This document shows positions 37,781-47,400 of a stretch of 61,051 bases of DNA, in pieces. The notes beneath the pieces are model-generated. The model did not search any database. It saw nothing but the letters and a program-made list of their open reading frames with translations, and had not been told where the DNA came from. This DNA comes from a bacterium. Its GTDB lineage: Bacteria > Methylomirabilota > Methylomirabilia > Methylomirabilales > 2-02-FULL-66-22. The DNA lies in contig JAKPQH010000101.1 of NCBI GenBank assembly GCA_029580855.1, positions 1 to 61,051 of the forward strand. Reading direction: 5' to 3'. Position numbers and translations under genes: made by a program. Position 1 is the first letter of the stretch; each line of letters begins with the position of its first letter.

Positions 37781-38932
37781 TCAACTGACGCGTTTGTGGA
37801 AACTCAGCACCGCCCAGTAGAGGAAGACCACCACGAACCCTCCCAGGATGACGACGTCCTGCCAGATCTGGTTGAAGTCCGCCGCGCGCAGCGTCACGGC
37901 GCGCACGGCGCGCGAAAAGTACATCAGCGGGAACAGGTACGAGATGGGGCGGATGTAGTCCGGGATGGCCTCGATGGGCGCGTACGCGCCCGAGAGCATG
38001 AACACCGGGAGGACGTAAAACACCGCGATCTGCACCGCCTGAAACTGGGTTCGGGACACGGCGGAGATGAGCAGGCCCGTGGCCAGCGAGGTCAGCACGA
38101 ACAGGCAGCACAGCAGCAGCAGCAACGATAGCTGCGCGGCCACCGGAATGCCGAACCAGCGGTCCGCCACGAACAGGATCGTCGCCACGTTGAGCACGGA
38201 GATCCCGAAGTACGGCAGGAGCTTGCCCAGGATGAGTTCGGTGCGCGTGATCGGCGAGGCCATGAGCTGATCCAGGGTGCCCCGCTCGCGCTCCCGTGGG
38301 ATGGTGATGGCCATCAGCATCACCGTCAGGAGCTGGAGCGTGAGGCCGATCACGCCGGGCATGACGTAACTCAGGTACTGGCGCCCCGGGTTGTAGCGGA
38401 TCTCCGACTGCACGTAGACGGGCCGGATCAACCGGAGCCCGCGGTCGGGCCTGACGCCCCGCGCCCACAGGCCCTTGAGAGCCCGCTCGGTGTTGTACCG
38501 CTGGATCACGCGCTGCGCCACCCCTTCCACGATGGGCGCCGAGTTGTTGTCGGTTCCGTCCAGCAGGAGCTGGAGCTGGGCCTCCTCGCCCGACTCGATG
38601 CGCTTCATGAATCCCTTGGGAATGATGATGGCCGCCTTGATCTTGCCCTGCGCCAGGAGATCCTGCGCCTCCTGCTGCGTCGCCACCTCGCGCTCGATCC
38701 GGACCTCGTCGTAGGTGCTGAACGACGTGACGATGACGTTGGATTCGGGCGAGCCGTCCAGATTCAGGATCACCGAGGGGATGTGGCGGAGTTCGCCGGT
38801 CTCCAGCGCTTTGCCAAAGAGAAAGGTCAGGACGATGGGCATCACCAGGATGAGAACCAGACTCCGCCGGTCGCGCAGGATCTGGCGGATCTCTTTCCGC
38901 GCCACGTGGCCGATCACCCTCAGGCTGCTCAC
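37781..38932 (-). CDS. ABC-2 type exporter permease
   Basis: 383 residues. One N-terminal helix (SLVLILVMPIVLTFLFG), a large extracytoplasmic domain (about 45-170) and five C-terminal helices with the ABC2_membrane_3 hallmark IPRERERGTLDQLMASPI. Resembles YhhJ/YbhS-type permeases of drug or polymer exporters. GTG 38932 overlaps the ATPase stop as GTGA. The usual HlyD-type adaptor gene of YbhGFSR systems is absent next to it. Substrate unknown. Confidence 0.9.
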   Translation of the reverse strand: MSSLRVIGHVARKEIRQILRDRRSLVLILVMPIVLTFLFGKALETGELRHIPSVILNLDGSPESNVIVTSFSTYDEVRIEREVATQQEAQDLLAQGKIKAAIIIPKGFMKRIESGEEAQLQLLLDGTDNNSAPIVEGVAQRVIQRYNTERALKGLWARGVRPDRGLRLIRPVYVQSEIRYNPGRQYLSYVMPGVIGLTLQLLTVMLMAITIPRERERGTLDQLMASPITRTELILGKLLPYFGISVLNVATILFVADRWFGIPVAAQLSLLLLLCCLFVLTSLATGLLISAVSRTQFQAVQIAVFYVLPVFMLSGAYAPIEAIPDYIRPISYLFPLMYFSRAVRAVTLRAADFNQIWQDVVILGGFVVVFLYWAVLSFHKRVS

Positions 38933-39870
38933 CGCCCCCGCTCCGGGTCCGGCGCCGTCCGGGTCAGGGACATAAACACGTCCTCCAGCGTGGGCGCCAC
39001 GGTGCGGATGCCGCGCACCACGACGTCGCGGCTCCGCAAGGCCGCCTCCAGCTCGCGCGGCAGCTCCGCCCCGGTGCGGCTGAACACCCGGAGCGTATGC
39101 CCGTAGACGCTGACCCCGCTCACCCCCGCCGTCGCGCGAACCGCCTCGGCGGCGCGCACCACGGGCACGGCGTCCACCTCCAGCACCGCCTCCCCGAGCT
39201 CCGCCCGGCACTGGTCGGGCGAGCCCGCGCCGATCAGCCGCCCCGCGTGCATGAACGCGATGGTTTGGCAGCGCTCGGCTTCCTCCACGTAGTGCGTGGT
39301 CACCAGGATCGTGCGCCCCTCGGTGGCCGCCTGGTACAGGAGGTCCCACATGTGCTGCCGGGAGAGCGGGTCGGCGCCGGCCGTCGGCTCGTCGAGGAAC
39401 AGGATGGCGGGCGCGTGCACCAGCGCGCAGGCGAGGGACAGACGCTGCTTCAAGCCCCCCGACAGGTGCTCCGTGAGGGTGCGCCGCCGGTCGGTGAGTC
39501 CGACGCGCTCCAGCGTCTCCCGGACCTGCGCCCGCCGCTGGCGGCGGGACAGCCGGTACACGCCCGCAAAGAAATCCAAATTCTCCTCCACCGTCAGGTC
39601 GCCGTAGAGGCTGAAACGCTGCGGCATATAACCGACCCGGCGTTTGATGGCTTCGGCGTCCCGCGTCACGTCCATGCCGGCGACGCACGCCGTCCCCTGG
39701 CTGGGCAGCAGCAGACCGCAGAGCATCCGGATCGTGGTGGTCTTCCCGGCGCCGTTGGGCCCCAGGAAACCGAAAATCTCGCCGGCCCGCACGCCGAGGT
39801 TGAGACCGGCGACCGCGGTCACCGGCCCGAAACGGCGCGTCAGGTTTGTCGTTTCGATGGCGAGTGTCAT
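38929..39870 (-). CDS. ABC exporter ATPase
   Basis: 313 residues. Walker A GFLGPNGAGKTTTIRMLCG, signature EHLSGGLKQRLSLACAL, Walker B ILFLDEPTAGAD, and a C-terminal extension (about 220-313) usual in drug-type exporters. Translationally coupled to its permease. A strong promoter sits at 39922-39951, back to back with that of the plus-strand accessory cluster. Confidence 0.93.
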   Translation of the reverse strand: MTLAIETTNLTRRFGPVTAVAGLNLGVRAGEIFGFLGPNGAGKTTTIRMLCGLLLPSQGTACVAGMDVTRDAEAIKRRVGYMPQRFSLYGDLTVEENLDFFAGVYRLSRRQRRAQVRETLERVGLTDRRRTLTEHLSGGLKQRLSLACALVHAPAILFLDEPTAGADPLSRQHMWDLLYQAATEGRTILVTTHYVEEAERCQTIAFMHAGRLIGAGSPDQCRAELGEAVLEVDAVPVVRAAEAVRATAGVSGVSVYGHTLRVFSRTGAELPRELEAALRSRDVVVRGIRTVAPTLEDVFMSLTRTAPDPERGR

Positions 39871-39921
39871 GGGGATGTCCGTGAAAGCCGCCTCGGCGCA
39901 GCCACCGCTGACCAATGGCCC

Positions 39922-39951
39922 CTTATACTGGACACGACGGAGGGGTGTCAA
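39922..39951 (-). promoter_or_regulatory. promoter of the ABC exporter operon
   Basis: On the minus strand TTGACA (39951-39946), 18-bp spacer, TATAAG (39927-39922). Confidence 0.7.
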
Positions 39952-39979
39952 CGGTTCGGTGGGCTCGCCGCGGTTTCCG

Positions 39980-40008
39980 TTGACAGCCTCCCTCTTTGGG
40001 TGTAGACA
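39980..40008 (+). promoter_or_regulatory. promoter of the plus-strand prenyl/accessory cluster
   Basis: TTGACA at 39980-39985, 17-bp spacer, TAGACA at 40003-40008. It diverges from the ABC exporter promoter only 28 bp away and fits transcription of the genes at 40128, 40380 and 41290. Confidence 0.65.
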
Positions 40009-40127
40009 AATGACGGTGTTCGCGGTTCGGTCCCGCTGCCTTTGTTTCGCCCATCCGTCCACGTCCCACAGTCCACGGGCCGTCCGCCCACAGCAGCCGC
40101 GCCGCGCGCGGGGAGGAGAGAGACACC

Positions 40128-40376
40128 ATGGCGACCCCAGACCGGAAGATCGATCCCACCGGAAAAGAGGATCCCGGCACGTCGGCGGCGTCGGCCGATC
40201 AGCCGGCGACAAACGTCGTGATCATTCGGGACACGGTACCCGTCTGCATCAAGCTGTGCGAGCCGATCTGCGCCGATAGCCGCTATGAAATCGGCATCGA
40301 TATTTTCGAGCGGCCGGTGGCGAAAATCACCATCGGCGGCGTCACCAGGTTCTTCAACTGCCGCGAGAAGCCGTAA
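40128..40376 (+). CDS. small cysteine-containing protein of unknown function
   Basis: 82 residues. The first 30 are hydrophilic; the rest look beta-rich with three Cys clustered in VPVCIKLCEPIC and one near the end (FFNCREKP). No signal peptide. GGAGGAGAGAG before ATG 40128 makes translation convincing. The stop is 3 bp before the next gene. I do not recognise the family. The Cys arrangement (C-x3-C-x3-C and a distal C) could bind metal, but that is speculation. Confidence 0.72.
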   Translation: MATPDRKIDPTGKEDPGTSAASADQPATNVVIIRDTVPVCIKLCEPICADSRYEIGIDIFERPVAKITIGGVTRFFNCREKP

Positions 40377-40379
40377 GCC

Positions 40380-41273
40380 ATGGCGCCCCGCAACCGTGCG
40401 ACCGGCCCCCGCCGCCGGTCACCGAGAGCGAGGCCGCGCCGATCGCCCGCCGTTCCCGACGCGTCGGCGGAGGCGCGCGCGATGGGCGTGACGCCACCGG
40501 CACCGGGCGACATGGGCGGGAAACCGCCGGCCCGACTTGCCGACGTGTTCGAGGCGCCGGTGCGCGCTGTCGAGACCATGTCGCAGTTGCTCACCTCCGC
40601 CGCCTCGCTGCTGGAAGCCCAGATCGGGATCGGGATCACGCTCGCGAAATTTGCCGAATATGCCATGGTCGATGTGGCTGAGCTCCGATCCGCCGCGCCG
40701 GGCGCGCTGCTGCCGCGGGCCCGCGCGGACGCCCACGAGCTCCTCGACATGCTCGTGGACGCGGTGACCATGGCGTCGCACTCCCTTGGTCGCGACGGGC
40801 TCGGGATCGTCGGCATCACCGCGCGCGCGGCGACGCCGCCCGAGTGGGCGGCGCTTGCCCCTCGCGCGGTGGTGCAGATGCCGGGGCCGCCCGCACCGGG
40901 GCAGGCAACCGAGCGATCCGTTGTGTTGACCAACGAGACCGACACACCGACGGCCGCCATGTCGTTTTCGAGTACAGACCTCCTCGGCCCGTCGGGCGCC
41001 CGGATCCCGCGCGGCTGTGTCGCGTTTAGCCCGCCGGTGCTCGCCGTCCCGCCGCAAAGCAGCGGCCGGGTGGTGGTCCGCGTGACGATTCCCGAGGGGC
41101 TGCCGGGCGGCGGGTACGAGGGTCAGATCCACGGCATGCGCGTGGACGGCCGGGAAACACTCCTCCGTGTGGAGGTCGCCAGCGGCGGCCCCACCGAACG
41201 GACGGCCGGGGTCGTTAGGGCGCCGACCCGGTACCGCGGGAGCCGCGCCCCGCAGGGGTTGGCACGGCGCTGA
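40380..41273 (+). CDS. helical plus beta-sandwich protein, phasin-like N-terminal half
   Basis: 297 residues. After a basic Arg/Pro-rich head (1-35) come amphipathic helices (about 50-145, VETMSQLLTSAASLLEAQIG and HELLDMLVDAVTMASHSLG), similar in character to phasins. Residues about 165-265 form an Ig-like beta-sandwich (SVVLTNETDTPTAAMSFSS, GRVVVRVTIPEGLPGGGYEG). The tail is basic. No signal peptide. It starts 3 bp after the small-protein stop and ends 16 bp before the FAD gene. Function unknown; a surface-coating or scaffolding protein is a guess from the layout. Confidence 0.75.
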   Translation: MAPRNRATGPRRRSPRARPRRSPAVPDASAEARAMGVTPPAPGDMGGKPPARLADVFEAPVRAVETMSQLLTSAASLLEAQIGIGITLAKFAEYAMVDVAELRSAAPGALLPRARADAHELLDMLVDAVTMASHSLGRDGLGIVGITARAATPPEWAALAPRAVVQMPGPPAPGQATERSVVLTNETDTPTAAMSFSSTDLLGPSGARIPRGCVAFSPPVLAVPPQSSGRVVVRVTIPEGLPGGGYEGQIHGMRVDGRETLLRVEVASGGPTERTAGVVRAPTRYRGSRAPQGLARR

Positions 41274-41289
41274 CGCGAGTGGACCGACG

Positions 41290-42825
41290 ATGGCATCCGA
41301 CCCGATGCGGCGACGGTACGACGTGCTGGTGGTGGGGGGCGGGCCGGCGGGGGCGGTCACGGCGTGGGCTTTGGCGCGACGCGGGCTGCGCGTCGCGGTG
41401 TTCGAGCGGGCGCAGTTCCCGCGCGAGAAGGTCTGCGGCGACTTCGTGGAGCCCCGCGGGCTGCGGCTGCTCGAGGCCATGGGTTGTTTGCGGACCCTCG
41501 AGGCGGCGTCTCCGCTGCCGATCACGCACGTGGCGATATTCCTGCAGGCGCGGTGTGCCTACCGAGGGCGGATTCCCTTTTACGGCGAAACCGCCGGTCT
41601 CCCGCCGCATGGCTACATCATCCCACGCCGCGAACTGGATACGATCCTCCTCGATGCGGCTCGACGCGCGGGCGCCGCGGTGTACGACGCGTGTACCGCG
41701 AAGCGCGTTGCGCGAGACGGGCGGGACATGCGCGTCACCGTGGGGCGGGGCCCCCGAGACGCGCACGTCCGGGGTCACGTGGTGGTGGGGGCGGATGGCA
41801 CGCATTCGATGGTCGCGCAGTGCGCCGGGTTGCGGCATGACGACCGGCGGTACATGGCGGTCTCGCAACGCGCGTATGTGGAGGGCGTTGCCGTCGAGCG
41901 GGGGGAAGCCGCCTTCTTCTTTGATCGCGATCTGTTTCCCGGCTACGGTTGGATGTTCCCCATGTCCGACGGGCGGGCCAACATCGGCGTCGGCATCCTC
42001 GCCGAAACGCAGACGCGCTACGGCATCTCCGTGCCGGCGCTGTTTCGATCGTTTGTCGAAAAGCTGCGCCTGGCGCACCCGGGGTGCGCCGGGATTCGCC
42101 TCGCCGGCAGACCGCTCGGCGGCATCGTCAAGACCTACGGGGGCTCGGGTTCGAATTGCTTCGACGGGGGCGTGCTGGTGGGCGATGCCGGATGTTTTGT
42201 CGATCCGATGACCGGCGAAGGCATCACGCCCGCCGCAGAGTCGGCGCTCATCGCCGCCCCGGTGGTCGCCGCCGCGGTCGAGCGGGGCCGGTCGGACCTC
42301 CCATTTCTGTCGCAATACGAACGGGATTTCCGGGCCTATTTCGATCCGGCCATGCGCTATCTGGATTTGTGCGCCGCCGTGATGCGAAACCGGTTTATGC
42401 GCGATTTCTGGTTGAGCGCGGTGGCGCGGGGATGCCGGATGGCCGCCGAGGACCCGGCGCTGGCTCGGGTTGCCGGTGCGGGGTTTGGGGGCATGGACGT
42501 CCGGCCATTGAGCATCCTGTCTCATCTGTGGAGCGCGCTCGTCGGCGACCTGGGGGCCGCCGCCGCCGGGATGTTTGGGGTGGGCGGCGGCGTACCCCTC
42601 AGCCGGGCGGTCCAACCGGGCGCCCACTGGGCTGGCGCGGCCGTTTCCTGGAGCGATGGGTGGTGGCAGTCGCTGCTGGACGACCCGTGGTGGCATACGG
42701 CGTGGGCCGCCGACACGCTGTATAAGTGGACCCAGGTGATGGGAACCCTGGCCGCAGACCGCGATCCGCGCGCGCAGGGGCCGCTCGCCTCGCCGGCAAG
42801 CGGGGGCCGTTTTGCCTCAACGTGA
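41290..42825 (+). CDS. geranylgeranyl-reductase-like FAD-dependent oxidoreductase
   Basis: 511 residues. N-terminal dinucleotide fold DVLVVGGGPAGAVTAW, the family motif CGDFVEPRG (geranylgeranyl reductases have a Cys-Gly-containing loop here), VVGADGTHS and the second FAD motif GVLVGDAGCFVDPMTGEG. These reductases saturate prenyl chains of quinones, chlorophyll or lipids. The C-terminal 100 residues are Trp-rich and specific to this protein. It converges on a polyprenyl synthase gene and overlaps it by 9 bp, which supports prenyl chains as substrate. Confidence 0.85.
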   Translation: MASDPMRRRYDVLVVGGGPAGAVTAWALARRGLRVAVFERAQFPREKVCGDFVEPRGLRLLEAMGCLRTLEAASPLPITHVAIFLQARCAYRGRIPFYGETAGLPPHGYIIPRRELDTILLDAARRAGAAVYDACTAKRVARDGRDMRVTVGRGPRDAHVRGHVVVGADGTHSMVAQCAGLRHDDRRYMAVSQRAYVEGVAVERGEAAFFFDRDLFPGYGWMFPMSDGRANIGVGILAETQTRYGISVPALFRSFVEKLRLAHPGCAGIRLAGRPLGGIVKTYGGSGSNCFDGGVLVGDAGCFVDPMTGEGITPAAESALIAAPVVAAAVERGRSDLPFLSQYERDFRAYFDPAMRYLDLCAAVMRNRFMRDFWLSAVARGCRMAAEDPALARVAGAGFGGMDVRPLSILSHLWSALVGDLGAAAAGMFGVGGGVPLSRAVQPGAHWAGAAVSWSDGWWQSLLDDPWWHTAWAADTLYKWTQVMGTLAADRDPRAQGPLASPASGGRFAST

Positions 42826-43758
42826 AAGCTCGCGGGTATTTCGCACGAGATGCAACAACACGGTCGGATCCCGAGCCACCCGTTGGGCCTCCGCCGTGGC
42901 CTCATCCGCCAACCGGTCGAGATACGCCTCGGCGGCCGGCAGTGCTGCTCCGACCTTTGCCACCAACTCCCGAGATCCCTCGGGCGACGGGTTCCGAAAC
43001 AGGATCGCGACCTCGGGGTCCCGGATCGCCAGCGCGACGGGGAGCGTGAGAATGCCATCCCGCAAGTCCTGATCTCCGCCGCCACCCAGCGCCACGGCGC
43101 CTCGCACGTCGCCGACATCGTCGCAGCCGTGATACAACATGCCCAGCAAATGCCCGTACGTGCGCAGCCGCTCGTCGCCCGTACCCATGCACGCGCACGC
43201 CTCGAACATCGTCCCCGTGTCCTCGCCGGCCAGGTAGCGCCAGTCCTCGACGCCCAACGGTTGGCGGCGCAGACGCCACTGCACCGCCTCGGCCGCCGCG
43301 AGCCGCTTTAGGAGTTCGGCCAGGCGCTCGATGCCGAACGGATAATCGGTGCACAGCCGGAACGCCTCCGCCGCGATGTAACCCGAGGCCATCAGCGCCG
43401 GCAGGAGGCCGAAACGACAGTGCAGTGTCATCACGCCGCGGCGAAAGCGCGAGCGATCCACGATGTCGTCGACGATCAGCGAGACGTTGTGGATCATCTC
43501 GATGGCGGCAGCGCGCCGAAGGACGTCCCGGTCGAATGTTCCCGGCGACACGGCCTGGTGACAGGCGAAGACGGTGGCGGGACGGAAATACTTGGCGCGG
43601 GCGATGAACTGCCATTCAAGCAGTTCTCGCATCTCCGGATCGCCGCGGTCGATCCAGTCGCGCAAGAAACGCTTGAGTTCATCGATCTGCGGATCGAACC
43701 CCTGGGCCCGTTTGAGGTCATCGACCAGGGCTGGTGGCACGTCTGGGACCGGTGTCAT
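42817..43758 (-). CDS. polyprenyl diphosphate synthase family protein
   Basis: 313 residues. First Asp-rich motif DDIVD at 97-101 with following RSRFRRG, second motif DDVGD at 213-217. Both catalytic aspartate clusters needed for Mg-diphosphate binding are kept, so chain elongation is plausible, though the sequence between is divergent (for example no clear GKRIRP at the N-terminus; AKYFRP stands there). Chain length cannot be read. Last gene of the minus-strand accessory cluster, 273 bp after the helical protein gene. Confidence 0.85.
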   Translation of the reverse strand: MTPVPDVPPALVDDLKRAQGFDPQIDELKRFLRDWIDRGDPEMRELLEWQFIARAKYFRPATVFACHQAVSPGTFDRDVLRRAAAIEMIHNVSLIVDDIVDRSRFRRGVMTLHCRFGLLPALMASGYIAAEAFRLCTDYPFGIERLAELLKRLAAAEAVQWRLRRQPLGVEDWRYLAGEDTGTMFEACACMGTGDERLRTYGHLLGMLYHGCDDVGDVRGAVALGGGGDQDLRDGILTLPVALAIRDPEVAILFRNPSPEGSRELVAKVGAALPAAEAYLDRLADEATAEAQRVARDPTVLLHLVRNTRELSR

Positions 43759-44031
43759 GTGAACTCGTGCACCCGCCTCGCATCCTGCCTATATCCATTC
43801 GGACTGACCGGTCGGCCGCCGACAGGACCACGCCCACCCCCCGGACACGCCACATCCGCGACGGGCACGCGGGAGACCAGCCGTTTCGCCATCCGATACG
43901 TCTTGGCTGGCGTCGGCGAAGCGGGGCACCGCCCGGTGTCTGATCCGCGCGCCGGATGCCTCCCCGATCCGCGTAAACGGCGGTCGGTCCATGGCACCCG
44001 GATCGGATGAACCCCTCGCCAGCCGACGCGA

Positions 44032-44436
44032 TCAGAGCTTCACGCGCGCGCGGCGCCTGGGCCGGGATGCCGGTCTGCTCCTGCGCGACCCTGTCGCCGT
44101 CTTCCGCGGCCCACCGCCCGAGCCGGCGCGTCGCTTCCGCTCCAGCTCATCGAGCTCGGCGATGAAACGCGCCGCGGCATTTCTGGGCAGTTCGGTCATG
44201 CTCCGCATGCCCTCGCGGGCTTCGTCGACAAGCTCGAGGAGTAACGGGCCGGTCTCCTGATCTTGCGATCGGATATTGCCGAGTGTCTTGGTGGCCGTCT
44301 TGACAAAGGCGGAGGTCCGCTCCATCCACTCCTTCCAGAAACTTGCGCCGGCCTTGAGTGCCGCCAACTGCACCTCGACGGCGTTTATCAGGACTTCCCG
44401 AATCTGCTCATCCCGATTGGGTTGCGGATCGGCCAT
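44032..44436 (-). CDS. phasin-like helical protein with basic tail
   Basis: 134 residues. Amphipathic helices over 8-95 (REVLINAVEVQLAALKAG, FWKEWMERTSAFVKTA) and a strongly basic tail of about 30 residues rich in Arg and Lys. It resembles phasins in composition and length but I see no definite family motif. ATG 44436 has AAAGGAG at 6-9 nt. Its 5' end overlaps the 3' end of the large PKD gene by 49 bp, so it is probably co-translated. The basic tail could bind DNA or acidic surfaces. Confidence 0.72.
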   Translation of the reverse strand: MADPQPNRDEQIREVLINAVEVQLAALKAGASFWKEWMERTSAFVKTATKTLGNIRSQDQETGPLLLELVDEAREGMRSMTELPRNAAARFIAELDELERKRRAGSGGGPRKTATGSRRSRPASRPRRRARVKL

Positions 44437-47400
44437 GCCTCGCTCCTTTCGGTGCCCGATCCGCGGTGCTCCGCGGACTCGGCAACGGTGGTTACGACGG
44501 TGACGATGCACAATTCGCGGAGCAAACCCTCGGATCTCCCCCCGGTGATCTCGACGTCCGTGATGCCCGCGTGCGAGATCGTAAGCAACTGCATCCGCCT
44601 TTCGCCGGTCGAGTGGACCTCGCCGAGCAGCCGGCCGCCGGCATCCAGCGCCCGAAGGCGAACCGGGCTCTCTGCGTAGGGTGCCACCTCCGCCGTAACC
44701 TGCTCTGCGACGCGGGGAAGGGTCAGCCTCACCCCGTCATCCGGAACGACCAGCTTGCCCTCGCCCTGCGGTTCGCCCCACAACACCACGCAAAGCGGCC
44801 GAGCGCCCCGGCTCGTGAATCCGAAGCCGTGCCTCGAGAAGGGCGTGGGCAGCGTGCGCGCCTCGCGCTCCTCCGCGAACCCCACGCACTGGCGGCGCGG
44901 CTCGGGTCGCAGCTCCGGTTTCTGGGGATCCGGCAGCTTGCACGGGAAGGGTGCCAGGCAGACCGCGTCAAAATACGCGACCGCGCGCCGATCCAGCCCC
45001 TCGGCCTCGAGGAACACCGTGATCCGGCGCGCCTCGGCGTTCGCCCGGACCAGCAGTTTGTGCCACTCGCCCGTCCGGTCGCCCTGCGCCCACACCACGT
45101 GGGCCGCCGTGGGATCTTGGCCGCCCCGCGGGTCGAGACCCACGCGACAGCGGCCCGCCGTGCGCCCGTCGATATGATAATGCGCGGTGACCTGGTAGTC
45201 CCAGCCCGGATTCGCGCCGACGCTTTGGAAGAGCCCCGCCGCCGCGTGGGGCGGCAGCTCCACCCGCTGTGCGCGCTGGCCGTCTCGCACCACGAACTCC
45301 TCGGCGGCAAAGACGAGCCCGTCGCCCGCGCCCGTGTCCCCCAGTACCATCGCGGAAGCCATCGAGGCGCCACCGGCGCGCGTGTAGGGCCCCCACTCGT
45401 TCGCCACGGTCCCGACCGGCATGGCGTGGAACCCCGCCTCGAAATCCTTGTTCATCAGGTCAACGACCGCCACGGTCAGCTGCGCCCGTCCGCTGGCACC
45501 GTCCGAATCGACGACGACGCACTCGGCGTGGTGCGTGGCCAGCGCGCGGTAGGTGTGGGTGGCGGCCGCGATGCCGTACCCGACGGGCGGCTGGTTTACC
45601 TCCCGCACGGTGGCCGGCGTCGCCTCGAATGCAAAGTCGCCGTCGCCGAATTTCCATGTGGCGGTGTGTCTGTCGCACCAACCGGGATCGACGAAGCGCC
45701 CCACGAGCGTCACCGGTACGCAGGGATACGCAAAGACGATGGGATCGACCACCACCGTGGGCGGGACGTTCTCGACGTGCACGCTGAGCGTGTCCTCGCC
45801 GATGCCCCCGTCATCGTCCTGCACCCGCAGCGTCACCGTGTAGTCGCCGTTGGTGCAGAAAGCGTGGCTCGCGCTGACCGTCCCCTTCGCCGACGGGGGA
45901 TCGTTCGTCTCGGTCACGACCCCCTTCACCGGCAACGTGTCATCGCCGAAGTCCCAGACCGCCTCGTGTCTATCCACCCACTCCGCATCCTCGAAGTGAC
46001 CGGTGACGGTGAAGGTCTCGCCTTCCTTGACGGTGATGTCGGGACCGGCCTCGACCGCCGGCCGCACGTTCTGCACCCGCACGCGCGTCGACTGATGCGT
46101 CACCGCGCCACCCGGCTCGCCGACGGTGGTGGTCACGCGCGCGACGTAGAGCCCGTTCTCGACAAAGGTGCGACTCACCTGGTGGCCGCTCGCCGACCCC
46201 CCGTCGCTGAATTCCCAGGTATACGCCAAGTTCGGACTCGCCGGACCGGCCTGGAATGCGATGGGGGACGCGGCGACCCCCGCGTAGGGGCCGTGGGCGT
46301 TGGCGAAGGCCACGCTGGTCAGCGCGTACTGTGCGGTCGTCAACATGCTGCCGGTGAACACGAGGCCCGACGACTCGATGATGACCGCCTCGTCGAAGGT
46401 GGAGGTCACCTTGCCGACGCCTTGCAGCTGCTGCGGCCACGCGCCGAGCGTCTGGATCTGCCCGCTGACTTGGTCGCTGATCACGCTCGCACCGATCTTG
46501 TCCGCGATCTGATCGATGACGATCGTGATCACCACCCAGATCACGCCCACGATGATGCCGATGATGAACCCCAGCACCGCGAGCAGCCACGCCCACCAGG
46601 GAAGGCTGGCATCCGAGTCGATGAGGTACGGCGTCAGTTGTTGCGCCCCGTTGGCGTCGGGCGCGCTCCACTTGAGGCCCACATCGGCCCAGAAATCGCA
46701 GTCCGCGTCGGCGCCGCAGAACACATCGTGGACCGTGCACGAACCCGTGAAATGGATCTTCCCGTTCTGCAGCGCCCAGTCGAGGCGCTTCAGATCCACC
46801 CGATGACCCGCGATATCGGGAAAGGTCTTCGGGATACCGCCGAACCCGCCCTCCGACTCCGGCCGCGCGACGACCTCGCCGATCGCCCGGTGGACGAACT
46901 CGTCGTCCAGCGCGATCGCAAAGGCGGCGCCGGCCGGGACGAAATCCGCCAGCAGGTTCTGATCCGCGCCCGGTCCGGGATTGATGGCGACGGCGAGCGC
47001 GTTGGCGAGCGCTTTCGGCCGCACGTCCGTCACCGTGACCGGCGAACCCGACGGGACGTTCGGCGTCCAGGCCGCCGCATAGCGCCGGGCCAGCAGCGCC
47101 TGGTGGGCCTTGTCCCCGATCAGCTGCGCAATCTGACCGGCCGTGGGAACCGGGATATTCATCGGCGCCAAGCCCGCCACCACGTGTTGCGCGCGCTTCT
47201 GAATCGCCGCGGCGAACAGCGCGTCGATGGTCGGGTCGATGGCTTTGGCCGTGGCGTAGTTCGCCCCCTCGATCCCGTCGGCCGGCCCCACGCCTTCGAC
47301 GCTCACGACCGCCTGCGGGAGCTTCGCCGTGATCATCCCGGCGGTGGTGTCGTGCTGGTATTCGACCAGGAGCACCTCGCGGGCCAGGACGCCCATCGGC

